Origin: Rhizophagus sp. LPA8_4_AMF
Taxonomy: Eukaryota > Glomeromycota > Glomeromycetes > Glomerales > Glomeraceae
Direction: 5' to 3'
Assembly (NCBI GenBank): GCA_021464525.1
Contig: JADRCO010001264.1
Location: 1-20,796 of the forward strand
Length of the DNA stretch: 20,796 bases
Shown here in pieces: positions 8,537 to 16,187 of this stretch; position 1 is the stretch's first letter, and every line of letters begins with the position of its first letter. The notes under the pieces were generated by a model. That model saw only the letters and a list, made by a program, of their open reading frames with translations. It was not told the origin of the DNA and searched no databases. Made by a program: the position numbers and the translations under genes.

Positions 8537-9079
8537 ATGGGAAACAATACCAGTAAAAATGAAGACCAAGACCTTGAATCAAAACTAAAAAATGTTGAAG
8601 ACCTTGCATTAATTCTAAATAAAAACTTCCCTACTTCTCCCTTCCAATCTGACCTTTTTGATAAATTATCCTTGGAAATTGCCAAACAACGAAAATTTAT
8701 AAATTTGCCATGGATGCCTTATAAAAATTTTAAGGACATAATGTATATAAATGAAGATGGTTATTTAAATTATTCTGCAAAGTTGAGAAGCTTTCCTATT
8801 AGAATTAAAGATACAAAAGTTTATTTAAAGGAACTAATTAATTCAAACGAAATGACACAAGATGAGTTAAAGCTGGTAAATATATATGTATATATATATA
8901 TATATATATTTTTCCTTGAGTTTATTTATCTTATATTAATTTAATATTATTTATAGATTGCAGCTGAAATTGAATATAACGATGAAAATGATCTTACTGA
9001 AATTTTGGGAATTTCTCAAAATCCACTTACGCTCAATTACGTTATAGTCATTGACTTTTTGTTCTCTGGTAATATGTAA
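8537..9079 (+). CDS. Short N-lobe-only pseudokinase related to TKL-type kinases, possibly N-myristoylated; two exons
   Basis: Exon 1 is 8537-8875 and exon 2 is 8957-9079, giving 153 residues after removal of an 81-bp phase-0 intron. Residues 59-68 (WMPYKNFKDI) match the segment that leads into the kinase domain in the expanded kinase family of mycorrhizal fungi. The next segment (71-81, INEDGYLNYSA) occupies the glycine-loop position but has lost the GxGGxG pattern. VYLKEL (95-100) keeps the ATP-site lysine (K98). Exon 2 gives AAEIEYNDENDLTEILGIS and NYVIVIDFLFSGN, equivalent to the alpha-C helix to hinge. The protein then stops, so there is no catalytic loop (HRD), no DFG and no C-lobe. The N-terminus MGNNTSK fits the myristoylation consensus (Gly2, Ser6). 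It cannot be an active kinase. It may be a membrane-bound interactor or a truncated relic. Without splicing the frame would end in AT-repeat-derived Tyr/Ile residues, so the intron is well supported. Confidence 0.65.
8876..8956 (+). other. Intron of the pseudokinase gene, with a TA microsatellite
   Basis: It starts GTAAAT and ends TTATAG, with about 28 bp of near-perfect TA repeat (8883-8910) near the donor and a TTAAT branch-like string near 8938. Removing it joins two coding halves in phase 0 and restores the kinase-like alignment. Confidence 0.65.
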
Positions 9080-9925
9080 AGTTGGTTAGCAACCACTCAT
9101 AGCTCGTCTAAATTTTTTTCTTTGTTCCTTTATTTTCTTCTTTTAAGAACTTTTTTTTTTATTTCCTTTCCTATGATGTAAATACTTTTTTTTTACGATC
9201 GTGGAAAAACAAAGACTGTGGCCGAATAAATTTTATAATTTATTATTTGAATTTTTCGCTTATACAGTATTAATTAATCGATTGTTATTTATTATTTGAA
9301 TTTAAGTAACAAAATCCATTTTTTTTTTTAAAAAAAACTCCATTAGATATGAAACTATTTAAGCACCATAAGTTAATATTTATGGTATGTTATTTAAGAC
9401 TTTATTAAATATAAAAATAAGGAAAATTAGATGATGTATAATAAGATACAAAATAAATAAACTGGCTTGTAATATTAATTTGAGTATTCTGTTAGATTAA
9501 GCTGAAATAATTTAATTAGTGCGGTAAATGAACAACAATTAAAAAAATTTAATAAACGCGACAAATGTGACACGAAAGATTTAACTAAAATTTAATAATT
9601 TTATGTAATCAGCAATTATGTAATTCAATAATTATAATCTTTACAGACGCATAAAACGCGTAAATTTATAACTAAAATAATAATCTTCGTGACTATAGGT
9701 GGAACATAAAAACAATATAAGTACTGGTCTTTTTTTCCTCGAATCGTTAGGAATTTTTACATACAATAATTATCCTTGAATTGTTTTAATATTTCTTAAT
9801 CTAAAAACTTATAATGTCGGAATATACTCCCTATTTCGAGTAAAATATTTTGACTGCTGTGCAAACAAAAAATGGATAGTTGCCACCCTAATAAAATCCA
9901 CATATTTTACCACTATATGAACAGC
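9080..9925. other. AT-rich spacer, no gene seen
   Basis: Includes poly-T runs and a small ACCATAA/TTATGGT hairpin near 9364-9385. No kinase C-lobe sequence follows the pseudokinase stop, so its truncation is not explained by a missed exon in this stretch. Confidence 0.5.
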
Positions 9926-9953
9926 GTTCTGTTGAGAGAAACTTCAACAGAAC
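9926..9953. repeat. Perfect 10-bp stem hairpin
   Basis: GTTCTGTTGA (9926-9935) and TCAACAGAAC (9944-9953) with loop GAGAAACT. It lies within a short open frame (9872-10072) whose middle reads fairly protein-like, but no family is recognised. The hairpin is about 115 bp before the tandem array. Confidence 0.6.
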
Positions 9954-10029
9954 AAGAACTGAAACATGGACATACCTTAATAAACAAAAGAAAGGTAATA
10001 ACTTTGAAGGAAAGTCAACTTATCAAAGG

Positions 10030-10425
10030 AGTGGAGTTATTTTGCACTTCGCTAACTGTCTTAGTGGGTTGAAAATAAGTAAGAACTTAATAGCTCTGCA
10101 CCTTTCTAACAAGGTTGAAATAAGTAAGGGCTTGAAACGGTTTTGCACTTCACTAACTTCACTTAGCGGGTTGAAAATAAGTAAGAACCCTTAGTTTAAC
10201 TACATTAGTGGGTTGAAAATAAGTAAGAACCTATTAGCTCTGCACCTTTCTAATAAGGTTGAAATAAATAAGGGCTTGACATGGTTTTGCACTTCACTAA
10301 TTGCCTTAGTGGGTTGAAATAAGTAAGAACCTATTAGTTCTGCACCTTTCTAATAAAATTGAAATAAGTAAGAGCTTGACATGGTTTTGCACTTCACTAT
10401 TTGCGAAGTTGAAATAAGTAAGAAT
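10030..10425. repeat. Two-part tandem array (minisatellite), eight copies of a GTTGAAATAAGTAAG core
   Basis: The core GTTGAAA(A)TAAGTAAG starts at about 10068, 10114, 10170, 10212, 10258, 10313, 10358 and 10408. Spacings mostly alternate between about 46 and 55 bp. Half-unit one contains TTTGCACTTCACTAA...CTTAGTGGG. Half-unit two contains CTCTGCACCTTTCTAATAAG and ends GGGCTTGACATGG. Together they make a composite unit of roughly 100 bp repeated about 3.5 times, with one half-unit partly lost near 10190. All frames are quickly closed, so the array is non-coding. Confidence 0.8.
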
Positions 10426-10464
10426 AAACTCATTTCTGACCTATTTCTTTGATTACAAAGGTCC

Positions 10465-10488
10465 ACTAATTCTGAAGGAGGAATTAGT
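10465..10488. repeat. 8-bp stem hairpin
   Basis: ACTAATTC-TGAAGGAG-GAATTAGT. It follows the tandem array; a further small CTTTG/CAAAG hairpin lies just before it (10447-10460). Confidence 0.45.
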
Positions 10489-10623
10489 TATGTACCTTCC
10501 TTAATAATCAAGAAAACTTGCTTTCCCCAGGTTATTACATGTATTTGATACCAACTAATTTTTTCTTAAATTAATAGGAGCACATGAAGCTCACGGACAA
10601 AAAAATGATACCCACTTTGCTAT

Positions 10624-10844
10624 CTAAAAAAATACATAATGATTAATTGGTTTCTTTTCGTATTTATTACAAGCTTTTGCCTTTTGTTTTACATAGAGTT
10701 CAATTTCTTTTTTTCTTTTAGATTTTGATGGCCCTTTGATTTTCTTTTTATAGGATTTTCTCATTCTCTTTGAAATAAGGGTAAATCTTTGATTGCATTT
10801 TCATTATATTGTTTCCTTTTGTCTTTATTACTATTAACAATCAT
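10624..10844 (-). pseudogene. Basic, coding-like fragment in two overlapping frames
   Basis: Minus strand. ATG 10844-10842 reads MIVNSNKDKRKQYNENAIKD and ends at a TGA that overlaps the ATG of the next frame (10764). That frame runs 46 codons (MRKSYKKKIKGPSKSKRKKE, then YVKQKAKACNKYEKKP) to TAG 10626-10624. One frameshift would join them into about 73 residues. The Lys-rich composition resembles a nuclear or nucleic-acid-binding tail, but lysine is also favoured by AT-rich DNA. No family is recognised. Confidence 0.3.
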
Positions 10845-11234
10845 CTTTTCTTTTTTTTTTAGATTTTAGCAGCTCTCTTGTGGAATGAAGGTAGAAGTTT
10901 TATATGTATTATTTCAAGATTTATATAATATATGATATTGTTTCGATACTTATTACAATTTACTAAAAATAATGTATTTACAAAGTTTTAATAATGTATT
11001 CATGAGATATTTATAATATTTTTATTAAATTTTATTACTAAATTTATCGAAATGGTTAAGAAGCTTAGAAGCTTAATAATTATTTTTTAAAAATTGTAAC
11101 GAACTTTGATAATGATTTATTGGATCAATCGTCTGTGATCGTCTTAATGCGCACGCAGTATTAAACCGCACGAAGAAAAAATTTTTCAATATAAATTAAC
11201 TGATTAAACTTACATGTGAGTCAAAATAAATAAT
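10845..11234. other. AT-rich spacer, no gene seen
   Basis: Long AT-only stretches from 10910 to 11100. Slightly GC-richer sequence at 11125-11180 has no open frame. Confidence 0.5.
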
Positions 11235-11314
11235 AGTTATTGGGTAGGGAGGTTGAAATATCACCGAACTGCGAAGCAGTTCGGATGATATTTTAACCAC
11301 CATACCCAATAACT
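11235..11314. repeat. 80-bp near-perfect foldback with GCGAAGC tip
   Basis: The left arm from 11235 (AGTTATTGGGTA...) and right arm to 11314 (...ACCCAATAACT) pair over about 39 positions with only two mismatches, one G-T pair and one 1-nt bulge. The tip is CCGAACTGC-GAA-GCAGTTCGG, i.e. the GCGAAGC mini-hairpin known to be unusually stable as single-stranded DNA. The upper 9 bp are perfect. Confidence 0.85.
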
Positions 11315-11317
11315 GTG

Positions 11318-11490
11318 TTATTATGCAGACGTCCAAGATCATGTTTCATATAAAAAGCATAGGTATTTTACCTATAAAATCTAAATGACGTAATGCGTCA
11401 AAAATATCAAAGATATTTATGCAATAAATACTTTATCCAAAAAATATCAGTATGTTAAAAACGACATGATCCTATTTGGCTGCATAATAA
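11318..11490. repeat. Compound foldback: outer inverted repeat enclosing four mini-hairpins
   Basis: The outer arms are 27 nt each (11318-11344 and 11464-11490), matching at 21 of 27, with TTATTATGCAG at one end and ATCATGT at the other. Inside, four consecutive small hairpins occur: ATAGGTA-TTT-TACCTAT (11359-11375), TGACG-TAATG-CGTCA (11386-11400), AAATATC-AAA-GATATTT (11402-11418) and ATAAA-TAC-TTTAT (11424-11436). A further ATATCTG/CAGATAT pair sits just outside (11504-11535). The result is a closed multi-branch structure directly after the 80-bp foldback. The arrangement is seen in the sequence; its nature (mobile element, structured RNA or chance in AT-rich DNA) is open. Confidence 0.6.
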
Positions 11491-11535
11491 TTTATAATAA
11501 ACAATATCTGCACAATAAAATAAATAAACAGATAT

Positions 11536-12306
11536 ATTACAAAAACACACAAAATATTTTTGACATATTCTCTATAATTACTAGTATATCTGATTTACGT
11601 TTAAAATTAGTAAATGAAGAATATCGTTTTTACTTGTGTTTATATTTTCTTTAACGATTTCAAATATAATAATAGTAAAAATACTTGGAAAATAGGTACA
11701 TTATAATAACAATCAAATTATAAGACCGATAAAGTATTAGGTATTTATTATGTTATTCATAAACAAATGGAATATTTGTAATTATATTCTATAAATATCT
11801 AATAAAGAAACGCGTATATCTACTAATTAAATAAATAAACACATTTTAATGACCGCGTACAAAATAAGTAATTATCAAAATTTATTGAATTATTGTGTTG
11901 AATTTTCTTGGCAATTTCCAGAATTTTTACTTGGATAAAAAACGTTCAAAATTTTTAATTTTTATTTCTTGTATTTTTATATTCAAAATTCAGAACCAGC
12001 GATTTTTTTCAGAATAGAAGTACGCCATTGATTTGTTCACCAAATAATATAATCATAATCTATCATCATCGTATTATTTATTTCCGTAATAAACTGAAAA
12101 AGAAATTATCGATTATTACCTGAAAGTTTCCTACTAATAATATTATCGCATAGTTCATTCATAACAGCCATCGAAGATGTTATGACTAAATGTTATCTAA
12201 CTGGGGTTTGATCAATAAATACAAACATAAAAGTATTTTTTTTAATTATCTAGTAAAAAAATTAAAAAAATTAAAAAATACAGGATAATTTTCAAAAAAA
12301 AAAAAC
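11536..12306. other. AT-rich spacer, no gene seen
   Basis: Open frames here (for example the tail of 11466-11654) are AT-driven and overlap the foldback. Nothing is supported. Confidence 0.5.
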
Positions 12307-12548
12307 TTCAAAAGGCAAAATTTCATCGTCGATCATGTCGGCAAAAATTACTTTGTCGGTAAGATAGGATTCGTTGAAATGGTTTCGGAAAAATGTGATG
12401 GTGAAATTCATAAACAAATGAACTATTTACGTATCGTGCTGATATTCAGATCCAAAAATTAAAAATTTCTGACCAATTCGACTTCGCAAAACTTGTCAAA
12501 TTATTATCGATTCTGCAGCACATTCCCCAGATGGTTTCCGAAAATTGA
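12307..12548 (+). pseudogene. Coding-like relic with one frameshift, unknown family
   Basis: One frame (12307-12462) reads FKRQNFIVDHVGKNYFVGKI then GFVEMVSEKCDGEIHKQMNY. A shifted frame takes over at about 12438 with ADIQIQKLKISDQFDFAKLV then KLLSILQHIPQMVSEN, to TGA 12546-12548. Both have balanced protein-like composition. They join if one base is lost or two are gained near 12430-12438. There is no start codon at the 5' end, which is preceded by an A-rich run. I do not recognise the family. Confidence 0.45.
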
Positions 12549-12639
12549 AGCGTCTCATATGTTACGGTTTAATATTCTAATAGTACATAAATAAGAGTAT
12601 CTACAACATGTTTAACTGATGCAATATATTTTCTTAATA

Positions 12640-13076
12640 CTGTATATGTCATATCTAAACTTTATGTAAAGATTATATTTTTATTTAATATAGTTAGAAA
12701 TTTATAAGATACATACTTTAGCAGCATCAATATGAAGTTTATAGGTATAGACATCTAAAGCGAAGCAAACTCAACTTTTATCGAACGTTTGACGTTATTG
12801 AGCGTTTTGGACATAGCCCTTTCTCGTAAAAATCCAATTTTGTTGTATTGGAAAAAGTATTTGCTTCATAATTTAGTACTTCAAGTGCTTTTCAGTAAAG
12901 TTTGATCTATCTAAAGTAGGGGACGGATAGAAGATTTAGAACTTTGAAGTTTGTATACATTTTTGAATTTTTTTTAGATAGAGTATTTTCCTCGTCCGCA
13001 TAGTGTTTTGGGCGTTCTTTAGTAAGCTGAATCAGATGCAAGAGAAAAGTATTAGAACTTTGCTTTTTTTGGACAG
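12640..13076 (-). pseudogene. Decayed third copy of the VWA-alpha-kinase gene, N-terminal part, with an internally duplicated start region
   Basis: On the minus strand the position of the paralogues' start codon is CTG (13076-13074), followed by TCCAAAA as in the second paralogue. Next comes LTKERPKHYADEENTLS, matching LTEERLKRYADEADTL of the first paralogue, with a 12-bp deletion just before it. The N-terminal segment then appears again (about 12943-12841): TTTAGATAGATCAAACTTTA and a YEANTFSNTT-like stretch resembling the second paralogue. Then comes a near-identical FLRERAMSKTLNNVKRS (12833-12783). The VWA start is present but its DxTGS metal site has become DVYTYK, and further on CIL and ISNYIK are each followed by stop codons. 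No kinase domain follows. It is divergently oriented to the intact copy at 14297. Confidence 0.75.
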
Positions 13077-13191
13077 GACCATTTATACATATTCCAAATG
13101 ATAATGATAAGCGGAAATTTCTCACATAATACTATAATAGTAAGTTTGTATAAAACTTCCGATTTTATAAAATTATTTTAGTAAGACGCAC

Positions 13192-13212
13192 TGACGCATC
13201 TGCGTCACGTGA
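13192..13212. repeat. Overlapping CpG-containing palindromes
   Basis: TGACGCA-TC-TGCGTCA (13192-13207) overlaps TCACGTGA (13205-13212). The first resembles a CREB/ATF-like half-site pair, the second contains an E-box. They lie between the divergent pseudogene and the first intact kinase gene, but 1.1 kb from the latter. A regulatory role is speculative. Confidence 0.4.
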
Positions 13213-13228
13213 TCAATAGTCCTTGTAA

Positions 13229-13339
13229 TTTCGGGAAGTACTATTCCAGAATTGCGAACGACTCAAAAAATTTTTTGACTATTGTGATAAAGTCTTTTCG
13301 AAAAGTGACATAAAGCAAGGTGATGTTGATTTAATGTGA
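13229..13339 (+). pseudogene. Small coding-like relic
   Basis: 36 codons between stops read REVLFQNCERLKKFFDYCDK followed by VFSKSDIKQGDVDLM, which is protein-like but has no start codon and no family recognised. It may be a fragment of the same decayed set as 12307-12548. Confidence 0.25.
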
Positions 13340-13922
13340 ATACAATCGCCAAAAAATTTTATCCCTAATTATAGAACAAACCTTACCGTGTTATTTACAA
13401 AACAATGTTAAAAACAAATTTTGCAACCTTAATTAACATGCACGACACGTAATACCATGTAAAGAAGAGCACACCCGAATTAAATTTTAGTACGTCAATA
13501 TTTGTTATTTATATTAATTCGGAAAACTATTAATTCGGAAATTCATATAAAACATTTTCTGTATTAAATTAATTTTGAAAAATTTTTTGTTTTATTTGGA
13601 ATTTATTTTGATGCAAATTTGTAAAAAATTCTGTATAAAGAAATTTTTATTATAATTCATACATTCGAATATAACTTTAAAAGTATTAAAGAAGTATGAA
13701 AAAATTTTGCTTAAAGATTACAATAATTACAATAACATAATGAGAATTAGGAAATTGATTTTATTTTTTTTAAAAAAAAAATAAAATTGAACATATTTCG
13801 TAACTTTAGTGATTTTATTTATAAATTATTTGGTAAACAAAAAAATTTTTATATATTTAACAGCTAATTAATTGATTTAATTGATTTTTGACTCATTAAA
13901 CTTAATAACAAATATTTCTTAG
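13340..13922. other. AT-rich spacer, no gene seen
   Basis: Long runs of A and T with no open frame of interest. Confidence 0.5.
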
Positions 13923-13941
13923 CCTGTTGCGAAGAAACGGG
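13923..13941. repeat. Imperfect mini-hairpin with GAA loop, related to that at 3643
   Basis: CCTGTTGC-GAA-GAAACGGG: same left arm, including the preceding AG, as the perfect hairpin at 3643-3661, with the right arm decayed (one mismatch, one G-T pair). The block after it up to about 14003 has no counterpart upstream of the second kinase gene, so the segmental duplication starts after it. Confidence 0.55.
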
Positions 13942-14004
13942 TATCAACAAATTGATATAGACAAAGGGTTTATTTTTTGTTGTTGAAAATGAATTAATGT
14001 AAAC

Positions 14005-14124
14005 AAATTATTATTTGATGCAGGGGTTATCATAGAAAAATCCTTACACAAATTAATAGCCGATGCAGAAAATCGCAATATTGCATAATTGGTCAATCTA
14101 AACGTGACAGTGACGTACGAAATT
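14005..14124 (+). pseudogene. Fossil tail of an unidentified gene, duplicated with the kinase gene
   Basis: Reads KLLFDAGVIIEKSLHKLIAD and AENRNIA to a TAA (14086-14088), then in another frame IGQSKRDSDVR. The equivalent place before the second kinase gene has LHKLLFDAG and IGQSKRDSNTR. The ADAENRN...IGQ pattern is loosely like a Sel1-type repeat, common at the C-terminus of kinases in these fungi, but the match is too short to assert. Confidence 0.45.
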
Positions 14125-14296
14125 TTTTTTAATTATATAGATTCAAATATTTCATTTCAAAACTCAATATTTTTTATATCTTTTAACTTGAAAATTTCAT
14201 TCATTCTTTAATAATTTTCGAAAAAGCCAATCTTATCATTTGTTTAATTTTCTTCAAAAATTACATTTAATTTTTTTTTAAAAAAACTAAACTAAT

Positions 14297-16012
14297 ATGG
14301 CCAAACGGTTTTTTCAGAAAAAATTTTCAAAAAATGCGGGCGCCGAAAGTTCTATTATGTCATCCTCCTCTTCTCTTCCCTCCTCGCTTATATCTGACTT
14401 AGGTAAACTAAACCTCACTGAAGAACGCCTGAAACGCTACGCTGATGAGGCAGATACTCTAGTTCCCAATATAAAAGAAAGTGAATTAAGGAACAAAGCT
14501 AAATTTGTACGAGAAAAGGCTATATATAATACGCTCAATAACATCAAACTTTCAATGAAAGTTGATCTTTGCTTTGTTTTAGATTGCACTGGATCTATGG
14601 GGCCTCATATTGCTGCTGCTAGAGACTGTATTTTACAAGTGACGAATTACATTAAACGCACAAATCCAAGCATTGAACTTCGAGTTGGTTTTTGTGGATA
14701 TCGAGATCATAATGATGGATATTTGCGTCTGCAAATTTTTGATTTTAACGATCGATGTGACCAATTTAAACAATATATGCATAATGTAATACCGTCTAGT
14801 TCATCAGAAAATGATGATGCTCCAGAGGATGTTCTTGGAGGTCTTAATGCAGCAATAACCCAAATGAATTGGAAAAATATCACTCGGGTTCTTCTTCATA
14901 TTTGTGATTATCCACCACATGGTAGAATTTTTACAGATTTCCCAGATAATTATCCAAGTGGTGATCCATATGGCCTAACCGCAGAAAATGTACTAGGAAA
15001 GTTGCAATCAAAAAATATTCTTTATTTTTTTGGAAAAATTACAGATTATACCGACAGAATGCTTCAAATATTCCGCGGTATAATTGGTGAATTTCCAGTA
15101 TTTGATCTTGTAGGAGAAGATCCAATTCAATTAATTGAAAAATTTATTAAAGCTACTTCATCATCTATTACAATTGCCGTTTCATTAACTAGTACTATTG
15201 GAAACAATTCTAGAGATATTTATTCTTTGCAACGAAAAAAACTTGGTATGAATCCCTATGAGCCTAACTGGAATACTCTTTCATTGCAAAAAGGAGTTGT
15301 TATGTGGTTTCCTATTCCTAAAACTCTGACCGAAGTTAAAAATCCACAATACTTCAACAAATCAAATCTCTTTTCTAAAAGTTTCTCCTTCAAGATTGCT
15401 TTACAACCATTTTCGGCAGGTGTCGAAAAATATGCATATTATGCTATTGATAACAAGAGTAATCCAACGAAAAAAATGGTAATAAAAGAATACCTTCATG
15501 TTGGAAAATGTAATCCTCTTGAAAAGTATCTTGAGGCAGTAGAAGTTTCTACAGTTGCAGAATTTCTCTCTACAGAATTTAATCGGGTTGCTAAACGAAA
15601 GAAGATTCCTAAAATAAATTTTCTCTCCGTGAAACTTTTGCGTAGTGGTACTGTTGACGTTCATACTCGATATTATGCTATTGAATCAAAACTTGAAAAT
15701 GCAGAGTATAAACGATTCAATACAAATGGTGGTATAATTACAGAACTTCGACCTACACTTGAAGCATTTGTCCATTTCACATATGAATATACTGAAGGAT
15801 ATTTAGTGGTTTGTGATCTTCAAGGAATTGAACTTAGTAATGAATTCTTATTGACTGATCCAGCTATACATTGTATTGATCCTATAAGATTTGGAGGAAC
15901 AAATTTTGGTAAAGATGGAATTAATAAATTGTTCTTAGCAAATCATAGATGTAACGATATTTGTAAACAACTAAAATTACGTCATGTTAATAATTACAAT
16001 AATACCCTGTAA
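14297..16012 (+). CDS. VWA domain-alpha-kinase (MHCK/EF2K-type) protein, paralogue 1
   Basis: 571 residues, single exon. The start is supported by alignment with paralogue 2 (ATG-GCC-AAA against ATG-TCC-AAA); a Ser-rich N-terminus follows. The VWA domain begins about residue 89 with VDLCFVLDCTGSM: D96, T98 and S100 form the metal-ion (MIDAS) motif. GFCGYRDHND and DDAPEDVLGGLNAA follow, as in the VWA domains of Dictyostelium VwkA-type kinases. The alpha-kinase domain covers about 361-563: K397 (MVIKEYL) is the ATP lysine, D507 (DLQG) and D521 (TDPAIH) the acidic active-site residues, and H525, H550, C552 and C556 the zinc ligands. All key residues are present, so it should be an active Ser/Thr kinase; substrate unknown. 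VwkA acts on the contractile vacuole and myosin, which cannot be transferred here directly. It lacks a signal peptide and membrane helices. Its last codons and stop lie within an inserted MITE. Confidence 0.93.
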   Translation: MAKRFFQKKFSKNAGAESSIMSSSSSLPSSLISDLGKLNLTEERLKRYADEADTLVPNIKESELRNKAKFVREKAIYNTLNNIKLSMKVDLCFVLDCTGSMGPHIAAARDCILQVTNYIKRTNPSIELRVGFCGYRDHNDGYLRLQIFDFNDRCDQFKQYMHNVIPSSSSENDDAPEDVLGGLNAAITQMNWKNITRVLLHICDYPPHGRIFTDFPDNYPSGDPYGLTAENVLGKLQSKNILYFFGKITDYTDRMLQIFRGIIGEFPVFDLVGEDPIQLIEKFIKATSSSITIAVSLTSTIGNNSRDIYSLQRKKLGMNPYEPNWNTLSLQKGVVMWFPIPKTLTEVKNPQYFNKSNLFSKSFSFKIALQPFSAGVEKYAYYAIDNKSNPTKKMVIKEYLHVGKCNPLEKYLEAVEVSTVAEFLSTEFNRVAKRKKIPKINFLSVKLLRSGTVDVHTRYYAIESKLENAEYKRFNTNGGIITELRPTLEAFVHFTYEYTEGYLVVCDLQGIELSNEFLLTDPAIHCIDPIRFGGTNFGKDGINKLFLANHRCNDICKQLKLRHVNNYNNTL

Positions 16013-16187
16013 AAAAAGTCGATCCGTTTTTTATATTCCATCTTTTTCCGTAAAAGGATAATATTTCTGGAATTAATAACCTTATATCACGGAATTTATC
16101 GAATTATTTACATTTTCCGTGAATGGATCCGTGAAGGCTCATTTTTACGGAGATTTTACAGAAATAACGGATAAAATTTTTATAGGG
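16005..16187. mobile_element. MITE copy A, 183 bp, inserted at the 3' end of paralogue 1
   Basis: Begins CCCTGTAAAAAAAGTCGATC and ends ...AAATTTTTATAGGG, giving terminal inverted repeats CCCTRTAAAAA...ATCCGT. It is flanked by ATA on both sides (16002-16004 and 16188-16190), a 3-bp target duplication. Internal CACGGAA/TTCCGTG and TCCGTAAAA/TTTTTACGGA inverted repeats are present. A CCCTA end with 3-bp duplication resembles EnSpm/CACTA-type elements, but the superfamily is not certain. It has no coding capacity. The gene's last codon (CTG) and TAA stop at 16010-16012 are element sequence. Confidence 0.85.

Noticed and set aside
8876..8944. Unspliced read-through C-terminus of the pseudokinase ORF
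   Set aside because: Its Tyr/Ile run comes from a TA microsatellite, whereas splicing at GTAAAT/TTATAG restores kinase-like sequence in phase.
10030..10425. Regularly spaced direct repeats resembling a CRISPR array
   Set aside because: The segments between the cores are themselves repeats of two types, not unique spacers; spacing alternates; and the window is eukaryotic by its introns and gene families.
11466..11654. 62-codon ORF
   Set aside because: It overlaps the foldback arm and is AT-driven (Ile/Asn/Tyr/Lys) with no motif.
15401..15664. Minus-strand ORF opposite the first kinase gene, and similar ones at 19162-19605
   Set aside because: Antisense shadows of the conserved kinase domain; they recur at matching places in both paralogues because the coding strand is conserved.
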